NCBI GenBank assembly: GCA_030848705.1
Contig: CM061235.1
Coordinates: 130,184,228 to 130,248,227, forward strand
DNA length: 64,000 bases
Direction: 5' to 3'
Origin: Heracleum sosnowskyi
Lineage: Eukaryota; Streptophyta; Magnoliopsida; Apiales; Apiaceae
The notes beneath the pieces were generated by a model, which did no database searches, was not told where the DNA came from, and worked only from the letters and a program-made list of their open reading frames with translations. Made by a program: the position numbers and the translations under genes. Positions within the stretch are counted from its first letter, which is position 1. Every line of letters starts with the position of its first letter. Below are positions 11,022 through 22,496 of this stretch, piece by piece.

Positions 11022-11627
11022 CATTTGTATTGGTAAACAATCCAGTCAAACTCGTGACAGTTTGGATGTTCAAGAAACATGCGTGTTGCAGCATCCCAAC
11101 ACTGTAACAGGTCTGCAAGACTACGACTGAAGCTTGAGAAATCACATGACAAAGCTCACCAATTCCAGAGTATGACAAATCTACATCTACTGAATTGTGT
11201 TAGCTTAATATAGAATGTTTCTAGATTGCTTTGTAATGTATTGATAAACTGTCTATATAGAAATTTAGGAAAGAATCACGGGCAGGAAAATTGTAAGAAG
11301 CTGCCACTTGAAAATGACAACAGCTTCACAAAGACCCGTGATTGAAAGTGATAGGTTTAGCCTACTTAGTCTATCTCTCAATTCATTCTTTGTAATCACT
11401 CGAGAAACTGAAGCTCAAGAAAAGATACACTTTTTCTTGAGGTTGTAGCAACCCATTGCAAAATAAATAAAACATTTATTTTGTGAGAATTACTTGAGTG
11501 TCTACTTGTCTTGCAATTGTTAAACTTATAATCTTTAATCTTGGTTTTAGTTGTTGAAACGTAGATTGAGCTTTATCAGTATTGCATTCAACCCCCCCCC
11601 CCCCTTCGCAATAGTCAAGGACCAACA
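11022..11627 (+). repeat. fragment of a second copia LTR, next to E1
   Basis: The end (GCATTCAACC, a long C run, TTCGCAATAG, then ACCAACA at 11627) resembles the ends of the E1 and E2 LTRs. It also has a CTATATAG box (about 11253) and the hairpin at 11414-11441. No internal domain follows, so this is a solo LTR or a remnant into which E1 inserted. The left limit is uncertain. Confidence 0.5.
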
Positions 11628-12272
11628 AGTTTTTAAACAAAATGACGTGGGACGTAAATATTGGAAAAAATAATAAGTAGATAATTGTTTAAAATATAAC
11701 AATAGACGTGAATTATGAACAAGAAATAAGATGATGGATAATAAGAAACAGTTTGATAGCACTTGAACCTGACTATCAGCTAAAAATGTCGCATCACAAA
11801 TGTAAACAAAGTATCATTTTGATGGATTAAGTAAATAACAAGCATCAGAGGCAACAAGAAACACAAATTTGACATGACATAAGCACATATATTGCTATGT
11901 GAACATATCTTCCAGAACCAATTTACTCATTGATCCGTGAAGAGGTGTAGGTAAGAGCAGAGGAAGACACAAAGCAAAAACAATAAAACAGTTCTCAGAA
12001 AAGTAAAACTTATGCAAATTCATGAACACTAAACCAAGCGAATGTAAAACAAAAACACCACTGACAAAGAACAAACTGTGCCCCAAGTCCGACATGTGAC
12101 ATTTGGGACATCACTGCAAACAGTGTTGATAGATGAAACAAATTATAGAGCATTTTAACTAGGTTTATTTATTTTGTTTTATTTTCATAAATGTAATGTT
12201 TGAAAACATTTAATAACTAGGTAAAACAAATTTAAACAAAAAATGCAACAAAAAAACGCAAAAGAGGGGGTA

Positions 12273-12490
12273 GAGGGAGCGCCGAACCTGGCTGGCAGGA
12301 TTTGCGGCACAAGAGCCAACCCTTGAACCAGTCGAAACGGATCCATAGGTCCACGATAGCAGCGGAGGGGCACATGAACGGATACACTGGTTGAATCACC
12401 TGTTTATATGATTTGACTCCCATGTAACCTGAGCAAGGTTAGGGTCACCCGGGATGTCAAGTGTTCCGCTGCCCCTTACCCAACTCCCTC
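12273..12490 (-). repeat. ~220-bp module, minus copy 1
   Basis: Bounded by GAGGGAG and CTCCCTC-like ends and matches the copy at 49827-50060 in reverse. A 63-codon ORF across it (12232-12423, minus) is not kept in other copies because of indels. Confidence 0.75.
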
Positions 12491-13105
12491 AAGTGTTCTT
12501 TCTTCCTACGTGAATGGAAATGCATGAAGATGGTGTTCAAATAGAAAGGAAAACTCCTAAGTGATTGGAAATGCATGAAGATGGTGTTAGAATGGAAGGA
12601 AAACGCAGCAAATCAGCTTAGTGACGGATAACTGACTAACAGTAACTACATTCTTTTGAACTATAAAACTAACATCAAGTACCTTGAAGTTTACAAACTA
12701 CTAATCTGGGTTTTTGCATACAAAAATAAGCGGGGACTCCTAAAGTTTAGATACATATAACATTTGTTGCTAGCAATTAGTGAATGAGTGCCCTGGAGTT
12801 GAACCATCTAGTATGATGAATGTTAACCGTCACATTGAGGTAGATGTAGTGATTTGACAGCTCGAGGTAGAAATTCAAAAGCATTTGATCCTTGATTTTA
12901 ATGACTTTAAAGCTTTGGTAGCACTTGACACTATCTACACTACATGACTATCAAATTAGGTTTGTCGCATCACAAGTATGACATTTCAAATTAATAAATA
13001 TCCGCCGGGGGTAATAATGTAACAGTTTGAATTTATTTATATGTCTAGGAAAATAATTCTAAAAATATAAGTTCAAATGTAGGTTTTTAAACAATAAAAA
13101 AAAAA

Positions 13106-13223
13106 TTGCCGCAACCGGGATTTGAACCCGGATTTGCCGTTTCAGCATTGATCCTCCAGTTGAGATACACAAGTATGTATTTTGTCAAAAGTTATTAAAG
13201 TGATATTGGGTGCTACTACGCAA
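13106..13223 (-). repeat. tRNA-like module, minus copy
   Basis: Contains a perfect B-box/T-arm (CCGGGTTCAAATCCCGG on the minus strand) and a 3' strand near-complementary to the module's 5' end. See the copy at 50985-51103 for a description. Confidence 0.75.
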
Positions 13224-13450
13224 TATAGATATTACATATCATTGTATATAAATAAGATTATAGTTTTTAAACATAATGATGTGGGACGTGAATAATAAAC
13301 AAAAAATAAGATAAAAATGGTTAATAAGAAACAATTGGTACTTAAATTCAGCATTATTTACTAATATGGTACTTATTTTTTTTTATTTTTGTTTAAAAAT
13401 CATAACAAAAATGAAACTAAAAAATTAAAAGGGTGGGGGGGGGGGGGGGG

Positions 13451-13670
13451 GAGCGTCGAACCTGGTTGGCAGGATTTATGGCACAAGAGCCAACCCTTGA
13501 AACCAGTCGAAAGGGATCAATAGGTCCACAATGGCAGCGGAGGGGCACAATGAACGGATGCACCAAGCAAATTCACCTGTTGATATAATTTGACTCCATG
13601 TAAACCGGAGAAAGGTTAGGGTCACCCCGGGCCATCATGTGTTCCGCTGCCCCTTACCCACACTCCCTCA
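13451..13670 (-). repeat. ~220-bp module, minus copy 2
   Basis: Reverse of the module seen at 49827-50060, with a long G run at its left edge (about 13435-13451). Confidence 0.75.
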
Positions 13671-14050
13671 ATTCTATATAATTAGCATTACTCAATATAA
13701 ACGTGTTTTAATTTACCAATTATCTCGATGCGGGGCGGACTTTTTATAATTAATAATTAAGGATCGTAATATTACACAAAACATCAACTTATTTTTAAAA
13801 CTTTTTTTTTCTGAAAAAAAATTAGAAAAAAAATTTAAATATTATATTTTTATTCAGAAAAAAGAAAATTTTAAAATAATTTATCAAAATATATATTAAA
13901 TGAGCCTTAAAATGCGTGTCGAATTCCATCTTCTGATGTAAAGAATTGAATTGAAGAGGACGGAGAGAGTACTATTTTATCAACTTTGATTCAATCCAAG
14001 GCAACACCAATTAAAAATATACAATTATTTATGTACGAGAATATACTTAC

Positions 14051-14220
14051 ATGATATCGGAGATGTATGTCCTCCTGACAAGATTCCGGCGGCATTTGTA
14101 GCATTTTCCGGCGGCTTATTAATGAAAAGTATTTAGATGTGCAAAGAAAGAATGAAAGGCCATTTGGCTTCCGAAGACTTCCACACTTATTCTACTATCC
14201 CAACTCCCAAGACCAAGAGC
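14051..14220 (-). other. exon-like 5' end of the repeat family, minus copy
   Basis: On the minus strand the block ends CCGATATCAT followed by GTAAGT, a strong donor-like site. The plus copy at about 49400-49618 ends CCGATATCAA followed by GTATGT. Both contain a GCCGCCGGAA-like stretch. It may be a noncoding first exon. Confidence 0.4.
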
Positions 14221-14502
14221 AGTAAAATCGTATGTGCTGTAATTGCTTTATGGACCTGATTTTGGCCCGGTTTTCCTTTTATTTTTCTTATTTTTTCCGG
14301 ATTTTAGGATTGTAATTTCATTTAAATTTTAATGAAATTATTATTTATAACTCTAATGACATTTCTTTATTTGATTTGCCTATTGTGCAAATTTTAGCGG
14401 TTAATTTAATAATTGTGCAAATTTTAGCAGTTAATTTAAATGAGTGATGCAAAATTTATGAAATTTCAGTTAACTATTGTCAAACTTTTGTAAATAATCA
14501 AA
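14221..14502. other. AT-rich spacer
   Basis: Low-complexity AT-rich sequence between the inverted repeat copy and the Mutator-like element. Nothing else supported. Confidence 0.5.
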
Positions 14503-14559
14503 GGGAAAACTGATTTTTTTTGTCACTTAACTATTGAGCCTTTTTTAAACTTACCACCC
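14503..14559 (+). repeat. left TIR of the MULE
   Basis: Starts GGGAAAACTG and includes GTCACTTAACTATTG and TTTTTTAAACTTACCACC, matched by the right end in reverse. Confidence 0.85.
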
Positions 14560-14926
14560 AACAAAATTGTTTTTCATAATTAAGTGCCAACTAATTATTT
14601 GATTAGAAGTTAATCATTTCGTTCCTAACAAAAAAAGAAGAAGAAGTTAATCATTCCGTTAAAAGTACTTAACGGATGTTAACTATTGATCCTATTTGTC
14701 ACTTTTTTTACACGTGGTTGGTTATCTGGCTAATTATGTCATTAAAATACAAAAAAAGAAAAAGAGCTAGGGTTTTTCAAGGTTTCCAAATCAATTCAAT
14801 CACTAGAATTGCAAGGTAGACAAACTCTAATCTTTGTTGTAACTATCTTTGTTGAATGCATATCAGGGTTTTTTACACAATATTCAGGGGTTTTTAACTA
14901 TCTATGTTGTAATATTCGGGGGTCTC

Positions 14927-16321
14927 ATGGAATCGATCAGGCTAGAGATTAATCACGGGGGTCAGTTTAAAATGAGAGAAGGCATCTATTACTACACGGA
15001 AGGTACAAGCGAAAACATTTATAATGTTGATAGTAGATCATTATTTGTTGAAACTTTACTTAAATTTCTAAAGGAAATTGGATATGGTGATGGTCTAAAA
15101 CTATACTACAAGTCAGATAAGGTCATAGGGAAAGAGGGGTACAAATTAATATGGAACCTTGAATCAATTAAAGACCTTCAAGAAGTTGCTAAAACAGGTG
15201 GTTTTGTTAATATATATGTTGATCATTGTGGTGAGGAGAAAAGAAAAAATGTTGTAGAAGAGAGGATGAATATTGCAGGTGAGGGTAATAAGGTTGAATC
15301 AGATGATCCAGATTATGAGGATGATGAATATAATGATAGTGAAGATGAGGATGAGTTGGAGTCTGATGATGATAATGTGCAATCAGATGTTGATTATGAA
15401 TTAGAGGCGATTAGGGAGAAGAAAAAAATGTTGAGGGAATGAAAGATTGATCCTCTAAAGGAGGGTAATCTCAGTGAAATGCATATAGGAAATGGTAGTC
15501 ATAATGTGTCAATAGAGTCTACGTATGATACTAGAGAGCAGCATGAGAGGCATGAGGTGAGGAGTAAAAGAAAACATGATGGTCACATGGGGGAAATACC
15601 ATAATGGAGTAGTTTTGTGCAGTATGAGTATAAGTAGATAGCTGAAGCATTTCCCAAATTTAATGACAACAATGACATTGGTGTTGATAAGGTTGGGAAA
15701 ATGGTAGACGAAAATGAGGATTGTGATTCATTTGATGTTCTAAGTATGGAATCAAGTGACACAAGTGAAAATGAAGATGTTGTCAGTACAAGAAAAAACA
15801 AAAAGAAACAGCAGCCTAATTACCCAACATTCGATCCAAACACAAGTATTGAACACATAGAGTTTGAACCTGGAATGATCTTTACATCCAGGGAGCAACT
15901 GAAAGAAGCTATAAGGAACTATGTTGTGGCTAAACAAAGGAGAGTCTTCATAAAAAGAAATGACTTCAAAAGAATGCAAGCCAAATGCAGAGAAGGTTGT
16001 AAATGGGAGCTATGGGCCAGTGGACTGAATAATGATGAGGCATTCCAGATAAAGACTTATAAAATGCAACATAACTGCATTATTGTGAGCAAGCAAAGGA
16101 TGGTCAAGTCTGACTGGTTGGCAAAAAATTTTGGTAGCACCATAAGAAGTAATCCTAGATGGAAACTCAAAGACTTTGCAGAAGCAATAAATCAGAAGTA
16201 CAAGCTAATATGTACTATAAATCAATGTTGGTGGGCAAAAAAATTGCCATGTCTGAATTGGAGTCTGTTTTACAAGAGCACTATGGTAGACTCTAGGATT
16301 AGGATTATGGATTATATATAG
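14927..16321 (+). pseudogene. MuDR-type transposase, N-terminal part only, decayed
   Basis: ATG at 14927. The N-terminal ~100 residues look like the PB1-like domain found in plant MuDR proteins, followed by a very acidic linker, then the MuDR N-terminal DNA-binding region (about 15860-16250) with C-x3-C and H-x-C zinc-type residues (AKCREGCKWELW, MQHNC). The frame has stops at 15440 (TGA), about 15602 (TAA) and about 15635 (TAG). A one-base shift in an A7 run near 16238 diverts the frame after WWAKK. The DDE catalytic domain and SWIM finger are absent. The protein is not functional as a transposase. Confidence 0.8.
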
Positions 16322-16472
16322 ACAGAAATACATATACCAGGTTAGAAGTCCACATCAGCATAATTGTTCACGCTGGAGTCTATTTTTCATGGTCCGCTTA
16401 AATAAATTAACGGAATGACTAGAATCATAAACGATCCTAACGTTGGTGATAATGTTTGAATAAGATTTTGTT

Positions 16473-16528
16473 CGGTGGTAAGTTTAAAAAAGACCCAATA
16501 ATTAAGTGACAAAAAAATCGATTTTCCT
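16473..16528 (-). repeat. right TIR of the MULE
   Basis: Reverse complement of the left TIR with a few substitutions and one length difference in a T run. Confidence 0.85.
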
Positions 16529-16869
16529 GTAATCAAAATATTAATGGTATTCTTATTTTTGTAATGCTTTTAATCTAAAATAGACATTCGTTTTAGGATG
16601 AAAAAGTAAAAAAAATTATAAAAATTTTGTTTTGAGAAATTAATAGTTAATAGAAATTTAAAACAAATCTTATTACTTATATTATTTTTAAAATGTTATA
16701 TAGAAGTGAAAATTGGACCCCATGTTTCATTTCCACAAGGTTAATCAAGAAGACAATTAAAGTACCAACACGGACAGACGAGGAAGAACATCAGCTGACA
16801 GTTCTGATGAATGCCGGACGAGATTCAACAATACCCAGCTGAAGATTTTATCTGGTGAGTTTACACAAA
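16529..16869. promoter_or_regulatory. upstream region of the 1008-aa gene
   Basis: AT-rich, then a more mixed stretch from about 16710 that is probably 5' UTR. No convincing TATA box was fixed. The MULE right end lies only about 340 bases before the ATG and may influence the promoter. A GGTGAGT sequence at 16854 resembles a donor but lies before the ATG. Confidence 0.4.
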
Positions 16870-19800
16870 ATGGCAAATCGTATTGATTGGAATGATATAC
16901 ATTGGCATATAGATGAAAATGATGTTAGATACAAGAGGCGTTTGCTTAGAAAACAACTTTCTAAAGAATGCTCTCCTAGTATTACTAATGTTTCTCCTGC
17001 TACTGGTAGTTTAAAGAAGATTAAATCTGTTAAAAGTAAAAAATTTAAGGGTAATGATGAAGTTGTTGTTGCATGCCCTAATGTTGGTAGTGTTTTAAAA
17101 CCTATTAGGGTAGATTTAGGTGGTGAGAGAAATGATGAGGATTCTGGTGTAGAGATGTTTGAGGAGGGTTTTACGGAAGGTGGGAAGTCTTTGGTTTGTG
17201 AAGTCGAAGATGGTGCGTGTGGTGATGTTAGTTTAAAGAAGCTTGAAATTGTTCAAGATGGAGAATTTCTGTGTAATGATGTTGATCCTGATTCTGAGAT
17301 ATTTAAGAAGGGTTTTACGGAAGGTGGGAAGTCTTTGGTTTGTAGGGTTGAAGATAGTTCTTGTGGTGATGTTAGTTTAAAGAAGCTTGAAATTGTTGTT
17401 CAAGATCGAGAATTTCTGTGTAATGATTTTGATCCTGATTCTGAGATGTTTGAGGAGGGTTTAAGGGAAGGTGGGAAATCTTTGGTTTGTGGGGTCGAAG
17501 ATAGTTCTTGTGGTGATGTTGGTTTAAAGAAGCTTGAAATTGTTCAACATGGAGAATTTCTGTGTAATGATGTTGATCCTGATTCTGAGATGTTTGAGGA
17601 GGGTTTAAGGGAAGGTGGGAAATCTTTGGTTTGTAGGGTTGGAGATAGTTCTTGTGGTGATGTTATTTTAAAGAAGCTTGAAATTGTTCAAGATGGAGAA
17701 TTTCTGTGTAATGATGTTAATCCTGATTCTGAGGTGTTCAAGGAGGGTTTAAGGGAAGGTGGGAAGTCTTTGGTTTGTGAAGTCGAAGATGGTGCTTGTG
17801 GTGATGTTAGTTTAAAGAAGCTTGAAATTGTTCAAGATGGAGAATTTCTGTGTAATGATGTTGGTCCTGATTCTGAGATGTTTAAGGAGGGTTTTACGGA
17901 AGGTGGGAAATCTTTGGTTTGTAAAGTCGACGATAGTGGTTGTGGTGATGTTACTTTAAAGAAGCTTGAAATTGTTCAGGATGGAGAATTTCTGTGTTAT
18001 GATGTTGATCCTGATTCTGAGATGTTTAAGGAGGGTTTAAGGGAAGGTGGGAAGTCTTTGGTTTGTAAAGTCGACGATAGTGGTTGTGGTGATGTTAGTT
18101 TAAAGAAGCTTAAAATTGTTCAAGATAGAGAATTTCTGTGTAATGATGTTGATCCTGAATTGGAGATATTTAAGGAGGGTTTAAGGGAAGGTAAAAAATC
18201 TTTGCTTTGTGAAGTTGGCGATAGTGCTTCTGATGATGTTTGTTTAAAGAAACTTGAAAATGTTCAAGTTCAAAAATTTCTGTGTTATGATTTATTTCCT
18301 GAATTGGAGATGTTTAAGGAGGGTTTAAGGGAAGGTGGGAAATCTTTGGTTTGTAAAGCTGCAGATAGTGTTTCTGTTGATGTTACTGGGGAAGATGCTG
18401 TTGATCCTGATTTCAAAATGTTTAAGGAGGATTCAAAGGAAGAAAGGCATTTGTTTGCTTCTTCTGCTGTTGGTATGAAGAAACTTGGAAATGTTCAAGA
18501 TCAGGATTTAAGAAAAGATGAGCTTAGGGTCAATTATCGCGATAATGATGTAAAATTTGGTGCTAAGAGAAGGACTGTAGATCCTGATTACAAGAAATTT
18601 TTGGAGGGTCTAAAGGTAGATGGACAGTCATTTGCTTTGGAAGTCAAGAAAAATGATAGGTCTTTATCATTTTTGAAGTATGAAAAAGATGTGTTGCATA
18701 AGGAATACCAAAGGAAATTGAAGGGTGATAATGTTAAGAATGTTCCAGGGAAACAAAAGGGCGATACTGCTAATTATCTGAAGAATAATACAAGGAAAGA
18801 AGAGATGGATAAGGTCGTGCCGAGGACAGAAGGTTTTTCTGGGAACTCAAATAGATCTCCTGTGACAAAAAGGAGCTCAGTTGTCAAAAGAAGAGATAAT
18901 ATGGAAATTATTAGCATAGGAAAACCCATTGAGATGGAAGAGGTTATAATCAGTAAGAATAACAGACCTTCTACGACTATTAGGAATAAAAGGCAAAGGC
19001 CTTTAAATTTGGATGATGGTCATAATATGAAACATCTCAGGAAATCAAAGAAAAGGTATGAGAAAGTTGTGAGAAGACCATACCATGTGAGTAATCTGAT
19101 GGATATTGCAGGGAAATCAAAAAGACATTATCGAAGAACAAGTCCAAGGAGTGAGCAGAGGGATCTAATGGTTCAGCAAGGTAAGGAAATTGAGAATTCA
19201 AGATTTTCTTCTGGCATAGGAAATTTGGATGTAATGGTCAAAGAGGAAAAGTTTGACGATCGCACGATTGCTGTGGTCAGGAAAAGGAGGCAAATGATTC
19301 AAGGAAGAGATAGTGCAAATGATAGTAATATGCGACGGTATAAGTTTACCAAAAAGTTTGGTAAGCATGCTGAGGTCAAAGATGTGAATGCTAATAGCTT
19401 GAATTATGACGAAGAGGACAATGAACATTCTTCTGATTTGGAAATACTGGACACGGACAATCAAGAAAACTTAAGAAAATTTGAAGTTATGAAAGTGTTT
19501 AATGCTTCAGTAAGTTTCCCTTTCAGTCAAAATTTGTTTGCCTTTGCTTTGTAATTGTATAGCTGCACACCTTTTAGGTGATTTATCTATTAACTATTGA
19601 TATTGCTCTATAAACTTTTAGGTGATTGAAGATTACCCTCTACGCAGGGAAAGCCCAAGTGACTATGAGAATCCTGAATTCCGAGAAGAGCTCATGGATA
19701 TTCTTAGAAGGCCATTTAACCTAGAAGAGTATAAAAGTTTGATGCAGAAAGCAAAATATCGGCACCTGATGGGGGGCCCTGAATTCTCTGATGGACTGAA

Positions 19801-21606
19801 AGGAAAAGAAGTGTCAAATACATATGGCAAATCTCCCCTTGATTACCACCCTGGTAGGTTAATTGTTAAGATAGTTCAAACTCACGCCCTCCATGACTAT
19901 TTTGTGCAAAGATTAGCGTTAGGTATACCGTCCTTTTGCAGGAGTGCTAACGCGCACCCTTAAGTTTATATATTACTTTATCCCAAGTCACATATTAGTT
20001 AGCACACTGAAGAAACTGAGAATGAAACTTATGTATTTATTCGTGTTATTGTATTAAGCCTGCTCTACCTTGATACCATCCCTCTTATTTGGCAAGTACT
20101 TTTAATTTTAAATTTCTATAATAATTTTAAATTTTAATCTCTTACAATGGTATTCAATCTATACTGCCACATCATAGTATAATGCATTGATAGTTTTCCG
20201 TTATATGCATTGACAGTGTTCAATTATAATTGCCGAACTCTATCAATAGTTTCTGTCTCAATTGGTATTATAAATTTATAATGTATATGAGAAAAAGAGC
20301 CTAATAATAATCTGCTTGTATAAATTGCCTCTTGTTGCTCAGTAGCTGGAGCTTCTTTTTATTTTTAAAATGATTTTTTTGACAGATTCAAACGTGTCTA
20401 GGTTACCATAGTCTTGTTTCAAGATCTTTCTTTGAAAAACAAAAATTGTGTGATTGTTATTGTTCTATAAACTTTATCCCATTTTTTCTCTTTCAGTTAT
20501 GTATTGCAGTCAAATTAATATCTTCTTAAATTCATGTGTGCAGATGTTCAAAAAAGACTTCGTCATTGCCGAAAAATTTCCAGACGTTTGAATATTTTAC
20601 GAGGTTTTATCTATTGGTACGAGGTAAGTCCCTTTTTCCCTTTGTAAAAGGGAAAAATCTTTGGTATCTAAAATCATTTCTCTTTTTTAATTTGCCATAT
20701 TGGCAAGTAATAGTTTTCTGATACTTCAAAAATATTATTTTCTTTGTCGGAATAAAGTTGTTGCAGGAGCAGTCTGAATCTGATTTGGTGTTGAAGAAAT
20801 ACTTACAGTTCTCTTAAATATTAAGATGCAGACATAGAGTGGGGTGCATTGTAAAAAGACCAAATGCAAATTTAATGACTTAATGTAAACAATTTCTATA
20901 TAGTATTAATGATGCATTTTCTTAAGAGGCAGCTATAATTGCGTCATGAAATAGATATGGGTGTGAAATAAATGTAAATTAAAACGGAGCGATTTATTTA
21001 CTTCACTTTAGTTCTTGTACCTCTTAATGTATCAGTGGTTTTGCTAAGAGCAGTTGGTGCTGGCCCTTGAGCCTTGATTTTGATAGATTAGGTACCTGCA
21101 GGCTGCAAGTATAGGATTGTTTTGATGTTTCAGAAATAATATCAATTGACTGATGACAATTTGCAACTGCTAATCCTCTATGGTATGCTTAAAAAGGGAG
21201 TTGTAGACTTGTAGGTAGTAACTATCATATTGGACTAGAGGGTAAGTGTGTTTGTCCATAATGACGATGTTCTGTTGGCAGTTTGGCACACATGATAGGT
21301 CATAGGTGTATAATAAATTTTTAGCAATCTATGAAAATACCACACAAATTACAGGGAAGTACATTAATTCACCAAATTTGTGTGTCCATGAGCTATATGT
21401 GTTTTATGTGCCTTTATAGGAATTTGTAGGCTAGTTTTCTGCATCTTCATCCTGATTATTTTATATTCAAAAACTAGTCTAACCTATAAGCCTCTACTTA
21501 TGAACATTCCTTTTTTTTTTTTAAATGTCAGAGAGCTTGCCAAGATGGAGCATTCAAGCCGTGGTTAGATAAATCATGTGCGGCAGTCACTCCAAGTCTC
21601 CGCTAG
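16870..21606 (+). CDS. host gene, repeat-rich nuclear-type protein of ~1008 aa, four exons
   Basis: Exons 16870-19509, 19622-19853, 20544-20623 and 21532-21606; all introns are GT-AG and phases join (0, 1, 0). The first in-frame ATG is at 16870; the frame extends to a GTG at 16855 that is not needed. After a basic N-terminus (about residues 1-60) come about eight full repeats of ~48 aa (residues about 91-510), each with the pattern DPDSExFKEGxxEGGKSLVC then C-GDV-LKKLEIVQDGEFLC, decaying to DPDYKKFLEGLKVDGQSF. Next is a long basic Lys/Arg-rich region likely to be nuclear, then a conserved-looking end: YPLRRESPSDYENPEF, LRGFIYWYE and GAFKPWLDKSC. I do not recognise the family well enough to assign a function. 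The kinase gene converges on it 890 bases downstream. Confidence 0.85.
17140..18400 (+). repeat. in-frame tandem repeats (~144 nt) in exon 1
   Basis: About eight full units plus partial ones. Neighbouring units are nearly identical at the DNA level, including synonymous positions, so the expansion looks recent. Each unit keeps three or four Cys and the GDV-LKKLEIV core. The last units are more diverged. Confidence 0.9.
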
Positions 21607-22496
21607 AAGTTTGGGCTGCCATTTCAACACCCAATGCTTAGAATATTATATATATCCCCCGGGGTAAAGCAGGTAGTGTATGTACATGCTGTGTGTCAGA
21701 GCAGTATAGATGAAGTGCATATGCTGTCAGTGACTCTGTGGGCTCTTGCTTTTTAGTTACCCTGTTAATGTAGCAAGGTCCGTAAATTACAGAAATCGGG
21801 CTTCACTAGAAAAAACAATGAATATGTAGATTTTGTTTTTCTATTCTTCAGTTCTAGACTATCCAAGGCTGTATTTGGTTGGATACTGTGTTAAGGAGGG
21901 ACTAGAATGACAAAATGTGAAGAAAACTATGTGTGATTCATTACGACATGTATGACAAGAGTGACAATATTCTATCTCAAGGTCAATGATGTATAATGAT
22001 TTTTAAGAGTGGGAAGGAATGATCATCATGTCATTTTAGAATTGGAAGGAATGAATGTTAGTTCAGATTGATGGACTACAATGAACCAAGGACTTTTTTG
22101 GGTGGCCATGTCCAGAAAAGTAGCTCAAATTTGATCTTATTTCCACTGCATTGATTCCCTCCAGTGGATACTACCTTTTTTTTTGTAAATGACGGTTTTG
22201 AGTAGGATCTATCTTTCTTGTTATCATAAATCCTCATTCAAATTAAGGTTTTGTATTAAAGATTGATACGGCACTTGATAAATAAATTTTCATAAATGAT
22301 GCTTCCAATCGTGGACAGCCAAAATAACATTTGAAATCACTAAGATAAAGAAGGGTCGAGGGAGGAGGAGGGCAACAAACATGCAAACAGCCTCTCATCA
22401 AACACCCACAAAAAGCATCCATAAGTTGCAAGGCCAAGACTAAGAGGGATACACAAAAGAATTTCTCATCTATTACTACGATTGATTGAAAGGGGT
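21607..22496. other. spacer between convergent genes
   Basis: 3' UTRs and terminators of both genes should lie here. Polyadenylation-like AT-rich stretches are present on both strands, but no single site can be fixed. No further gene is supported. Confidence 0.5.

Larger units (their letters stand above)
11640..14220 (-). repeat. inverted single copy of the right-hand repeat family
   Basis: Read on the minus strand, this stretch matches, in order, parts of the 49390-58000 domain: a 5' exon-like end (14220-14051), the ~220-bp module (13670-13451), the tRNA-like module (13223-13106), the tail rich in short conserved words (about 13040-12700), a second ~220-bp module (12490-12273), and a segment (about 12120-11790) that corresponds to 57630-57960. 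No protein-coding gene is supported inside it. Confidence 0.75.
14503..16528 (+). mobile_element. Mutator-like element with TIRs and 9-bp target duplication
   Basis: The first ~57 bases (14503-14559) match the reverse complement of the last ~56 (16473-16528) with only a few differences, and weaker similarity continues inward. Flanks are ATAATCAAA (14494-14502) and GTAATCAAA (16529-16537), an 8-of-9 match and the usual MULE duplication length. Inside lies a broken MuDR-type transposase gene that lacks the catalytic domain, so the element is non-autonomous. Confidence 0.87.

Noticed and set aside
12232..12423. ORF across the ~220-bp module (QVIQPV, DWFKGWLL reading)
   Set aside because: Other copies of the module carry indels that break this frame, so it is not under coding selection.
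16855..16869. GTG extension of the 1008-aa gene
   Set aside because: A plant gene starts at ATG; the first in-frame ATG is at 16870.
22243..22437. 64-aa minus ORF downstream of the kinase
   Set aside because: It lies in the 3' spacer, has no start context or homology, and is not joined by splice sites to the kinase.
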